DNA from: Fusarium oxysporum f. sp. lycopersici 4287
Lineage: Eukaryota > Ascomycota > Sordariomycetes > Hypocreales > Nectriaceae
Length of the DNA: 64,000 bases
Direction: 5' to 3'
Assembly: GCF_000149955.1 (NCBI RefSeq)
Contig: NC_030986.1
Coordinates: 5,125,624 to 5,189,623 of the forward strand
Made by a program: the position numbers and the translations under genes. This document shows, piece after piece, positions 31,835 through 41,957 of this stretch. The notes beneath the pieces were generated by a model. That model made no database searches. It worked only from the letters and a program-made list of their open reading frames with translations, and was not told where the DNA came from. Position 1 is the stretch's first letter. Each line of letters starts with the position of its first letter.

Positions 31835-33111
31835 CTAATCAAGCCGTTTCCTAAACGTCGGCCTTTTCCTTTGCTCATGCATCGGTTTCTGAATTTTGCT
31901 CATGGACTCCTCAGGACTTCGGCGGATGTCCTTCAGACTTGAGCCTTCTCGGCGGTAGGGGTGATGGCTTCGTGGAGAGGGGGAAGGTGAACGACGAGGA
32001 GAAGGTATTCTCCATGCCGCAACGGACTTGTACTCAATATAGCAGGGCGCGATAGACTCCTGTCGGGGAGTCGGTGTGTCATCGAAATTTGGGGTATCGT
32101 CATAGAAATCGCAACCGTCGCTAGCATCTTCAGGAAATTGAGTAGTAGGAAAATCGTCCTCCTCCTCTAGATCATCCTCATACTTGTCATTAGATTGTTC
32201 TCCATCATCCATTACGTCCAGTGACGACTGGCTCTCTGCGCAATCAGAATCCGAGGCGACTGCAAAGTCGCCGTCATCGAACTGCGAGGTCTCATCTTCG
32301 TCGTGAACGAGTGATCTGGTCAAGTCAGAGATAGCAGCAGCTGTCTCGGAACCAGAAAACAACATGGAACGTGAAGGGGGGGTGGAGTATTCGTGCGACT
32401 CCATAGAAGTAGGAGAGGAAACAGAAGACTCATCGCCGTGCGCTGCCTCGGAATGGGGGGGCGAGGGGGGCGCTTGAACAACAGACGATGATCGAATGTC
32501 CGTATGAATCGAGAGGGGACCCTTTGTCAAGATAGGCTCATCATCAAAGAAACTAGAGGCATCATCGACGCTGCTGGCCGTGGTGCTCTCGGTCTTGACG
32601 CTGTTGGTCTCGGAGAAGGAGGACAAGGAAGCAATAGAAATAGCATCATGATCACGATCGTTGTGATCGAGATATTGTTCNNNNNNNNNNNNNNNNNNNN
32701 NNNNNNNNNNNNNNNNNNNNNNNNNNNNNNNNNNNNNNNNNNNNNNNNNNNNNNNNNNNNNNNNNNNNNNNNNNNNNNNNNNNNNNNNNNNNNNNNNNNN
32801 NNNNNNNNNNNNNNNNNNNNNNNNNNNNNNNNNNNNNNNNNNNNNNNNNNNNNNNNNNNNNNNNNNNNNNNNNNNNNNNNNNNNNNNNNNNNNNNNNNNN
32901 NNNNNNNNNNNNNNNNNNNNNNNNNNNNNNNNNNNNNNNNNTCGTCGACGGTATCGGCATCGCGGGAAATTTCGTAAACGTCGTGATGAAAGGCTTCGGG
33001 GTCTTGGAGGTTAAAGGTAAAGGTGTTGTATTTTTCGTGGAGTGTATGAAAGAGGTCATCCCTCTTCATGCCGAATTTCCAGGCCGGCCATGACCAGCCC
33101 GGATCGTCCAT
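31835..33111 (-). CDS. Conserved-looking protein of unknown function, interrupted by an assembly gap
   Basis: The ATG at 33111 opens MDDPGWSWPAWKFGMKRDDLF and continues with YNTFTFNLQDPEAFHHDVYEISRDADTVD until the N run at 32941..32681. On the other side the minus strand is open without a stop from the gap edge (EQYLDHNDRDHDAISIASLSSF) to the stop at 31835. The two coding frames differ: with 261 Ns the phase is off by two, so the gap hides an intron or its size is only estimated. The N-terminus looks like a folded domain; the C-terminal 270 residues are Ser/Asp/Glu-rich and probably disordered, ending in a basic patch (EQRKRPTFRKRLD). I recall similar N-termini in other fungi, without known function. 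Confidence 0.75.
32681..32941. other. Assembly gap, 261 N
   Basis: Run of 261 unknown bases inside the preceding gene; the non-round size suggests an estimated gap length. Confidence 1.
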
Positions 33112-35565
33112 GTCGAGGTCACAGTCGGTAGAAGTAGATAAATTATGGTGGTGGAATGGTTGTGGTATAGAAGAGAGTGTCCAGTAAGAGTGTCCAGGTA
33201 TCCGTGGGTCGAGAGCTCGTGGGAGCTGCGGTATCTATTTCATAGCCATGGCGTCAAAATCCTCAAAGGTGCTCAGAAGTCAAAAATGAAGACTACTCTG
33301 AACTGATGTGTAAGAAGCGTGTTTGTTGGGCTCTTCTGGGACTCTTCGGGCGGGTTTGGATTTTGGTTATGGGTGATGATCGTGAGTGTTTTGGAGGCGG
33401 GCGTGACGAGAAACAGAATTCGGCAGGTTCTGGGGGGCAAGAGCCATACCCATATCTCAGGGTGCGCTTGGCCCCCAGCAACCCAAAGACCACGAGTGCG
33501 GCCTGAGATGCCTGAGGCATATATGACTACGGGCTACAATTGGCTGCCATTCCTTCGAAGACGGAGACACGAGACGCGCCTGCATAATTAGTGTCCAATG
33601 ATGATCTTTTCTCAGCGGTAAGTGGAGCCACCTCATGCAATCTCTTGAACTAGGCAAAGCTAGTTGCATGGTGGCGTCCATTGGGGGCCATTTGCAGCCC
33701 ACCCTTTGATGCTTCTTTCGTGCAATTGCGGCAGATTTTGTTTGGGCAGTTCCGACGCCGGCCGCTTCCAATCGATTCCATCATTAATGAAGGATTCACA
33801 CAAACACAAAACACCAAGCACGACGATATTCAATATTACAATGATTTCTATAAACTCATAAACCCTTTTACAATTTCATGATGTAGTCTTCTCAGCAATG
33901 ACTGGCATTGATGACTGTTGAGGTATTGGCCACGTAAACACTCTTTGCCCAAGTTAACCTGTCACGAGGACTGTCATCAGAGGCAACTTCCATTTTAGTC
34001 TCAAGTCATGATCACTCACCGAAACTCATTATGAGACAACAACTGACCTCTGCAAAAAATGTCTTTGGTGCCTAATATCGTGACAAACTCACGTTATCTC
34101 GTAAAATCTATCGTCTGCTTTATATAGCCTGCTTTTCCCCAAATCTCGATGGATACTCAGTCATGCTGAAATCGGTCTGCTTAATATCAGCTTCAGTGTC
34201 GTCATAGTAAGATCCGCTGAGCCATGTAAGATGCCAGATGGTTCTATGCTCGCCTTTTGGTTGACAACGTGCAGCCGAAGGGCTCATCAGCAATTAATTC
34301 GAGTGAATTATCCATCATCCTTCTTGTCATTTTTACGAACTATTGGATCTCATAGTGACCAGAGATCTATGAGGACATCTCCTATGGATAAGGTAATATC
34401 ATCTGGCCGTCGGGGTAATTATCTCGACATCCCAGGAAGTCAGTCTTAGGTGAGATGACTTTGCACAGCCACAAAGCGTTGGGTTGTGGCAGAGAGTGTG
34501 GCAGTGAATGGTGTCCTCAACCGTGTCAAGTCAAATCTGCCTTGTCAAGCCCAGCCCTACCCGTTTGATCCAGTCCTACACTCCACACACGCCAAAAGCT
34601 CCCTCCCAAGCCAACAAGCGTAGGCGCAGAATAGGACGGTCAGGACAGTGCCAGTGCCAGTGCTCAGTGGCATTCGCTTCGTACCGTCTCGTCCCGCCCG
34701 CTCCCGCTTCTTTCTATCCTTTCTTGAGTAGAATGAATTGCCCTCGTTCTCCGTTTTTGGATCATCCCCTCAGCCTTCAGGCAGCGAATAACTAAATCGC
34801 TGTATGACTCGACCCCGATTCAGTCTTGTTCCTCGTGGAGTCTGAGACGAGACTATACGCTATCAGCAGGCCTGTCCCTGAACCTGTCCTGACCTGGGCT
34901 GAAAGTTGTCTTTTCAACCCTCCCAGAAGATCACACCCATCGTGTCCTGTCCTTCTGATGTGCCCTGTTCATCCTCTTAAAACAGGGCTCGTTGAGGGTC
35001 AAATTTACTACTGATCTTGGCTTTTGTTTCTGTTCCTGCATCTCCTACATTACATTCCCATCCTATCCATACAAGCTAAGGCCTTATTGCTGCATCTAAT
35101 AATACCTAGCCACAACCCACTCTTCCCCAGCTCCTATTAAACCCTTCCACTCCCACTCTCTCCCCGCCTCGGTTCGCCTTGTGTCGTACTGTACATACAT
35201 TCTTGGAGTGCATCGCCTCACAAGCGCAGCACAGAGTAGCCTGCCTGGAATCAATTACTGTCAGCCCCTCATATTACTCATACATTCATATTCATTCACA
35301 ACTACATTACACTTTTCAGCCTGGCGCAACATCAATCGTATCTCGCTACGCAACGCAACACCGCACGGATTGCTTTTCTACGTAGCAATCACACAAACTC
35401 TATCAATTACTATAGACATTCTGTTCAGCCTGCCATCCATTCGTTTGCGTTTGGTTGGTTAGCATCTGAGGTAAACTCTTGCCTGGTCCTTCTGCCTGGT
35501 CCACCCACCGCTTTACGCCTTGGTTGCTTACCAACTTCACGTATGAAGCAGAGATAGCCAAACTT
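33112..35565. promoter_or_regulatory. Divergent intergenic region, 2.45 kb, with long leader of the HND kinase
   Basis: Between divergent starts. From about 34500 to 35560 the plus strand is pyrimidine-rich and C-rich with no long ORF, typical of a long 5' leader. A minimal upstream ORF (ATG AAG CAG AGA TAG) sits at 35543..35557, eight bases before the kinase ATG. The rest (33.1-34.5 kb) shows nothing recognisable. Confidence 0.5.
35543..35557 (+). promoter_or_regulatory. Four-codon upstream ORF before the HND kinase
   Basis: ATG AAG CAG AGA TAG, out of frame with and ending 8 bases before the main ATG at 35566. Such a short, close uORF can lower or condition initiation; whether it is in the mature leader depends on the transcript start. 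Confidence 0.4.
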
Positions 35566-37440
35566 ATGGCAGAACCTAGGCTCGGGCTCTCTGAGGTTGT
35601 CTCAGAAGAGCGCACCGAGCCATTTTCTCAATCCGAAATTGACGCCCGCTTCAAGGGGATTGGTGTTGAAGAACCAGTCCCTACTACTAGCTCTTCGCTT
35701 GTCTCGTTAGACGAGCTCCACGTCGAGGATCACCACCACAGGCAAGGCATCCGCATTCTGTTTCGTCCCCTAGCCAACTTCCCCAAGTCGCGGTCTGTGA
35801 GCCCTGGTAGTGAAAGTTTACAGTGGCTCGCTCTCCGCGCCGAAGTTGCTTCACCAGAGCAGCCTGAGCACAAAGTTCTCGCTGTGACTCAGACCTCCAA
35901 AGATATCAAATTCACCGTCCGTATCCCCGGTGAGACTCAAGATGACTACCCAAGGCCCCCTTTGTGGTGCGAGCTATACTACGATCCCGCTAGTGACAAA
36001 GTCATCTTCCTGAACCGGTCAGACCTACCAATTTCTCTGTCAGGAGTGTCGCCGACGCCGCCGTCGAGCCCTTACAGTCCTTCACATGTCGTCAACCCCG
36101 GGTCAGCCAAGGCTCTGAGGCCTGGAACATGGCGCATCACGCTTCGAGACATGGAAGTCCTCGACTTCCGAGTACTTGAAAAGCGCCCGGTGATACTGTA
36201 TCAACCACAGCAACAGACTATTGTCGAAGATGTTCCCTCAGAGTCCAGCACCCCCACCGTGAACTCGAGCGGCAAGCGGGCCCTTTCTCCGGAGTATGAC
36301 GAGAAGAGAGTGAAACGTCGTGTCTCAGACCCGAATACACCCGGTGACGACGGTGTTGTTATGTTCCTCAGGCCTTCCGCAGATCCCTTGGTTTTCTCTC
36401 TTCCAAATGGTCGCGAGAGCAAGGAGCTCTCCTCTGTGAATGGCCATCCTCTGCTGGACGCTGAAAAGGGTGAAACTGCTGCAATCTCAGGTGTCTGCGA
36501 AGTCGATGAGTACGAACTCACCAAGCGAGAGCCAATTGCTTCGACTTCCTTGTCTGCCGTGTACACAGCAACACACTCCCACGTACCGAACAACATCGTT
36601 ACTGTCAAGGTACTCAAGACGCGCGTTGCCAACCCCAATGACAAGGCGCTCGTCCACGAGCGGACTGTCATCCGTCAGGCCGACATGTGGCTTCGTGAGT
36701 GTAGGGGTCAGGAAGACCTGCAGCACAAGTCAATTGTTCGCTACTATGGTGGTGATGCCCGATTCCTTTCCCTATATATGGAGCACATTGACGCGAAGGA
36801 TCTAACTTCCATGCCTCGATGGCGGAACAATACCAACGATGAGTTCATTGGCGACAGAAACGACGCAGCCAGAATCTTGGGAGACATCGCTGGCGCCCTC
36901 AACTACATCCACGGTCGCAAGCTGGTGCATAACGATATCAAGCCCGCCAATATCCTCTACTCGCCGGAGAGAGGTGCGGTCCTTTGCGATTTTGGTCTCT
37001 CTACACCGGCCACTGCTACTAATTCGCCGACCGTTGGCGGAACACCGTACTACGTTCCTCCGGAATTCATTGGGCGAAAACAACGCGGACCTGCTTCTGA
37101 CGTCTGGGCACTCGGTGTCACTATGCTCTACGTGTTGCGCAAAATAACGTACCCTGACTCTCGTGCTCATCGACGACACCCGCGACCCCTTTATTGGTTG
37201 ATCGCTGGGGTGAACAGTCCCAACATGCCGCACAAGCAGTATGGAAATGGCCAACCCGCTATGAAGCAGATGCGAGATTGGCTTGCCGAGATCTTCGATG
37301 CGAGAAAGAGTCTGAATCCCAAGGACCGACTCGAGCGGATCGTTATGGAGATGCTATACCCTAACCCCAACCAACGTATCACTATGGCCAAAGTGGTACA
37401 AGAGTTGGCTGTCGAACAGGTTGCTGCTCCTGCGGGATGA
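35566..37440 (+). CDS. Divergent serine/threonine protein kinase with HND catalytic loop and long N-terminal region
   Basis: Single exon, 624 residues; the first in-frame ATG gives MAEPRLGLSEVVSEE. Residues 1-310 are not kinase: a beta-rich stretch (QGIRILFRPLANF, KFTVRIPGETQ, PPLWCELYYDPASDKVIFLNRS) resembles an FHA or similar beta-sandwich, followed by a disordered Ser/Pro region with a basic patch KRALSPEYDEKRVKRR. The kinase domain starts near 315 (VDEYELTKREPIASTSLSAVY); the glycine loop lacks glycines. ATP Lys348 (VTVKVLK), catalytic HND at 455-457 (LVHNDIKPANILY), DFG at 475, GTPYYVPPEF and DVWALGVTM are present, so it may be active. HND replaces the usual HRD arginine, so activation-loop phosphorylation may not be needed. 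Target and pathway unknown. Confidence 0.82.
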   Translation: MAEPRLGLSEVVSEERTEPFSQSEIDARFKGIGVEEPVPTTSSSLVSLDELHVEDHHHRQGIRILFRPLANFPKSRSVSPGSESLQWLALRAEVASPEQPEHKVLAVTQTSKDIKFTVRIPGETQDDYPRPPLWCELYYDPASDKVIFLNRSDLPISLSGVSPTPPSSPYSPSHVVNPGSAKALRPGTWRITLRDMEVLDFRVLEKRPVILYQPQQQTIVEDVPSESSTPTVNSSGKRALSPEYDEKRVKRRVSDPNTPGDDGVVMFLRPSADPLVFSLPNGRESKELSSVNGHPLLDAEKGETAAISGVCEVDEYELTKREPIASTSLSAVYTATHSHVPNNIVTVKVLKTRVANPNDKALVHERTVIRQADMWLRECRGQEDLQHKSIVRYYGGDARFLSLYMEHIDAKDLTSMPRWRNNTNDEFIGDRNDAARILGDIAGALNYIHGRKLVHNDIKPANILYSPERGAVLCDFGLSTPATATNSPTVGGTPYYVPPEFIGRKQRGPASDVWALGVTMLYVLRKITYPDSRAHRRHPRPLYWLIAGVNSPNMPHKQYGNGQPAMKQMRDWLAEIFDARKSLNPKDRLERIVMEMLYPNPNQRITMAKVVQELAVEQVAAPAG

Positions 37441-37949
37441 AGCCCGTGTAAGGAGTCGCGACTGTTATCAACCATATGTGAGAGGATCTCACAAGAATAA
37501 TCAATTGGTCATTGCCTGTCTTTTGTTTTCTGATTCCAGGACTGGAGTTTGGTGTTTTAGCGTTACATGCTGAATTATATGAGTGGGATGGTGAGTAAAC
37601 AAGCAACGCCCCTGGTTTGACCAAGCTGACCAACCCAGATTGGATATACCCTGTTATTATTCCTTACGTTTTACTGCAATTATTGTTTCTATATATTATA
37701 CCAATTGCATGTTCATTTTCCTTTTCTTCAATCATGCAAGTAATCATATACGGGGTCTGGAAGCATCTTTGGGGTTCCAATGGATCAAACAATAAAAGGC
37801 TCCTAGTAGCCAGCCTGTAATTGCAGGCTGGCCATGTCAATGGCATATTTGTTCCACATTTGAACAGTCAGAAGTTTGAAAGGCCGTGAATTTTCTATCG
37901 TGACTACTGGTTACACATTGAAATACCCGTGTCTCATAAGGTCATCCAT
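37441..37949. other. Intergenic between convergent genes
   Basis: About 500 bases between the kinase and the X325 gene, both ending here. AT-rich, with no gene. Confidence 0.5.
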
Positions 37950-38664
37950 CTATAGGCCCAAGCCCATCACAAAAGCGGCAGCAAGACCCACGACAGAGGT
38001 CATAACCATCGTGTTCACACCCATGGTGCCAGCGGCGTTGTCCTTGCTGTCTCCAGAAGATGTAGAGTTGGAAGAGCTATCTTCCTCAGTTCCGTTGCCC
38101 TTCTGCTGCTTGATCTTGACATAGTCCACATCGCCAGTTTTGTTGCTAGGTCCCTTGGCATTCTCCTTGAAGCGGATATCCGCACAGTTGTACAGGGCAT
38201 TGCCAGTGTCACCAACCGTAACAACCTGGATACTAGCGATGTCTCCGTCCTTGGGCTTGACGTCTGAGGGAAGCTCAAGCTTGTCGATGAATAGAGTGCC
38301 CGAGTTTGTGGCGTTGAGGAACTCTGGGGTGAGGGAGATGTTGAAGTTGGTGGAGTTCTCGCCGAGGCCAAGGTTGACGAAGATGTAGGACCATTCGTGG
38401 TGAAGATCAAGGGTGAGAGCACCACCGTCGAGGGGCCAGTCAGTAAGGTTCTTCTTATTGAAGTCAACACGAGCACCTATTGTTTGTTAGTAGAGTATGC
38501 AATCACAGGATATGAAATATCTTACAGGGTTGCTCCCACTGGTTGTAGCGCTCCTCGCCCTCCTCACTGAGGGTGTCCGCTCGCCAAGGAGGGAAGACGA
38601 GGCCGAAGTGGGCAGAGACAGCCTGGACAGTAGCCAGGCCGAGAAGAGTCTTGAGGGCCAGCAT
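37950..38664 (-). CDS. GPI-anchored X325 / BIM1-like copper-binding protein (LPMO-like fold)
   Basis: Exons (minus): 38664..38526 and 38476..37950 (49-nt intron splitting Cys47); 221 residues. Signal peptide MLALKTLLGLATVQAVSA ends just before His19, so the mature chain begins HFGLVFPPWRADTL, the N-terminal histidine arrangement of X325 proteins. A second Cys lies in ALYNCADIRFKENAK. Three or more N-glycosylation sequons (NLT, NFN, NGT, NST) and a Ser/Asn-rich stalk lead to a C-terminal hydrophobic tail (GVNTMVMTSVVGLAAAFVMGLGL) typical of GPI signals. X325 proteins bind Cu(II) through the N-terminal His and another His or Asp but have no polysaccharide oxidase activity; Cryptococcus Bim1 helps copper uptake. 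Role here in copper acquisition or cell-wall biology is inferred. Confidence 0.88.
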
Positions 38665-40203
38665 CTTGATTGTTGAGGTGGCAAGTGTATTGCGGTGGAG
38701 GAGAGGGTGAGTAACAACAAATGGAAGCACAGCAGGCGCTTCAGCTGTCTTTATATGCACAAAGCAGCAGCTCAGTCATTCCAGGGTCCAGCTCATGTAA
38801 CCGAGCTCTAGCTCTCTGCATCTGGAAGCTGCTCTCAACCAAGCAATTATTGACTTAGCGTGAGTCAGTTTCGCAGGGTTGTGGCTGACTTCGCGTGATA
38901 GCCACTGCTGTCACTGGCAGCTTTACCGTTGAAGAAGCCGGTGTCTCCCCCGGACACTCGGGGGTTGGTGTGGATGTTGGGGCTGCAGGTGGCCGGTTGA
39001 AAACGGTCTTTGACCGGAGCATGCTATATAGATGCATCTGCAGTGTGAACGTTGATAAATTCAGTCTACTCATGATGATACTACTATACACCCTCGTGAA
39101 CTCTCTTTTTCTCTCACAATAAGCTTAGAAACAAGGTTTCTTTAAGCATAATATCCGGAGTCTGGACATGATTCTCACTTGTCTATCATCACGTCTTGTC
39201 CCAATAAGGTCAGGCCATGCGGGGGATGGCTGAGAGAGAGCGAGTTTGAGATGATAATAAACTTGCTCAAATGGCCGCACCAACCCCTGTTAGGTAAGGC
39301 TGTTGTTTTTCTTTCTCAAGCTTAAACGTGGATAATTGACTCAATTGATGTATTTGGAGGCTCTTATTGGTGTGAATACCAGCGGTATGAATGATGTTAT
39401 GTAGGTCTAGACTTTTGTGAACTTGTGCGGTGATGTGTTGTGTTGATGATTGAGATTGAGGTTGTCGAGGTGACACAGGGTAAGTTGTTGCATGAGTGAA
39501 GCTAGGTAGTTATCACAACAGCGCATGTGGGCGAATATGGTGTTCAGTTGATATAGCAAACAAGGGATAATGAAGAGAGACGATTCCTGTAAAGCTACAG
39601 TAGCCTAGTAGTTGTTGATAAATATCAAGCTCCTGGTATTACTGACCCCAGGTTGGGTTATCCTACGACATTAAGGAATACTCGAAATAGGACACTGAAG
39701 AGTGTAACTCACACGAACAAAGATACTAAATGAGTCAATAAACAACGATGTCCGTAAATACAGTCACATAACATTCATAAGGCCGAAATTTGTTGTTTTA
39801 TTTCGATTGTTGCCCAATGACTGATCACCACTCGCACCATGTCTGGACTGTAAGTCAAGTTTGGTGGGTGGAATGATGGCGTCAAAAACCGTTGGACCCC
39901 TAAGGAATAGAAGCGAAGAATTCAATATAGGACCGCAGTAACAAAACCGATCAAAACACAAGTAAAGGGCAACCCTCATCTTCAAAGATCTACGTAGCAC
40001 GAAATAACATGGCCCATTAACTTCAGTTTCATGTAAGTGAGATGTTGTATTGCGTCACGTGCTCACGCGCCTCGAGGCGTTCCCACCGATAAGGATTTTC
40101 CAACGAAGGCATCCACTTTTCACCGATAAGATCGATGCTTCCCTGATGCTTCAACATTTGACTCGTCTCCCTTCCAAATCATCAGCATCTACAATCATCA
40201 ATC
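38665..40203. promoter_or_regulatory. Divergent intergenic region X325 / Cactin
   Basis: 1.5 kb. Apart from the TATA box of the X325 gene and GTCACTGGCAGC-type sequence near 38910, nothing is recognised. No gene supported. Confidence 0.45.
38750..38755 (-). promoter_or_regulatory. TATA box of the X325 gene
   Basis: TATAAA on the minus strand about 86 bases upstream of the ATG at 38664. No convincing Cuf1/Mac1 copper element found by eye nearby. Confidence 0.45.
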
Positions 40204-41957
40204 ATGGATCCTGGACGAAAAGCCATGATCGCCGGACGACGGTCCCCTACCCGACGAGATGTGACATCCCCCAGACACGATCCAACCAACCGAATCACCA
40301 AATCCACCAAACCAAGTGGTTCCAAGATCAACCCCAAGTACTTGACTCAAGATGAGCAATCACGACAATTTGTTGCCGATGAGGACAAGTTCGTACTGAA
40401 GCAGTCCAAGAAGAAGGCGGATATCCGAATTCGGGAAGGCCGTGCGAAGCCCATTGATTATCTGGCATTCAACCTAAGATATATCGATACAGACCGCGAT
40501 ATCTTCGACGACGACGACGCTGATATTGAAATCGATGTTCCCGCACCCGGAGATGTTGTTGCCTCGCTTGATGCAGAGCAGATTGCCGAGCTAGAATCTG
40601 ATATCGCCTCATACCACGTGCTTGAAACCAATGCGACCAACCGGGAATATTGGAGAGCGCTTCAGACCATCTGTAAAGATAGGAAGGCGAAATTAGATCC
40701 GCACGGCCATGAGAGAAGGGTTGTAAGCAGTGTTTCAGACGACATAGACAAGATCCTCGCCCCCAAGACGCATGACCAGCTGGAAGCCTTAGAAAAGCAG
40801 ATCAAGGCCAAGCTACAGTCCAATGAGGATATCGACACGGATTATTGGGAACAGTTGCTGCGAAGCCTCCGAGTGTGGAAAGCTCGTGCCAAGCTGAACC
40901 AAGTATACGAGGCAATCCAGGAGACTCGTCTCAACCAACTCAAGGAGCGCGATCCAACCAAGGTCAAGGCATCGGGCCAGCCGACTTCTGCCCCCAAGGT
41001 GGCATTTGGTTCTCAGCCAGTCCCATCAGCTTCAGAAGAAAAGGTGTCTCCTGCACCCGTTTCATCCTCGAGACATGTGGGCACATCAGCCCCTCCAGGG
41101 ACTGAACGTTTTTCTCAGGTTGACAACGTGGACTTCTCACAGGCAACCAAAGCATTGTATGATCGAGAGGTTGCTAGAGGTGTCGACGAGAACGAGGAGA
41201 TCTTCACCAGCGAAGAGGCTGTTACCACTTCTAAGCCTCAATGGGCAGACAAATATAGACCCCGAAAGCCACGCTATTTCAATCGTGTCCAAATGGGTTA
41301 CGACTGGAATAAATATAATCAGACTCATTACGACCACGATAATCCGCCACCCAAAGTTGTTCAAGGTTACAAGTTCAACATATTCTATCCTGAGCTCATC
41401 GACAAGACAAAGGCACCAACCTTCAAGATCATTCGAGAACATGGCCGCAGACGCGGAGAATCATTTGCTGCTGCTGGTGAGGAGGACACGTGCCTAATAC
41501 GGTTCATGGCAGGCCCTCCATACGAGGATATTGCGTTCCGTATTGTTGATCGAGAGTGGGATTATAGCGCCAAGAAGGATCGAGGCTTCAAGAGCTCCTT
41601 CGACAAGGTATGTTCATCTGGACCCCTCCGCTTCACTTCACGTGGTAGGGCCAAGTCTCTGCCTCTGCATTAGCCGCCCTGAGTTCGTATTGCGACGATG
41701 GCTTGACCTTTGGATGAACTGCACTTTATGCAGCCCAGACCAGTCTACGTTGGTGACAGCCGTCTTGACCCATGCTTTCAGACGCCCTCGCCCCTCCATT
41801 ACATGCTCATGAACCCACAAAGCTAACCGTGCATACTCAACAGGGTATCTTGCAGCTGCATTTTCAGTTCAAAAAGGTATGACTTCGAAACCATATCTGT
41901 TGGTCCAGCCTGTTCGATTAGACTAACACGTTTCTCCAGATCTACTACCGGAAGTAG
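40204..41957 (+). CDS. cactin: Cactin, spliceosome-associated protein
   Basis: Exons 40204..41607, 41844..41876 and 41940..41957; 484 residues. The Cactin mid domain starts with KKKADIRIREGRAKPIDYLA and runs through YWEQLLRSLRVWKARAKL. The C-terminal domain is near-perfect: KPRYFNRVQMGYDWNKYNQ, HYDHDNPPPKVVQGYKFNIF, AGPPYEDIAFRIVDREWDY, and the tiny last exons add GILQLHFQFKK and IYYRK, the family C-terminus. The 236-nt intron followed by a 33-nt exon was placed by this homology. Cactin is a conserved nuclear factor of active spliceosomes that supports correct splice-site choice (known from human and fission yeast Cay1-type proteins). The N-terminus has only about 85 residues before the mid domain and lacks the long Lys/Glu-rich helix seen in animals. 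Confidence 0.93.

Noticed and set aside
34500..35540. Plus-strand ORFs before the HND kinase
   Set aside because: Short pyrimidine-rich frames in a likely 5' leader; the frame 5' of 35566 is open but has no ATG.
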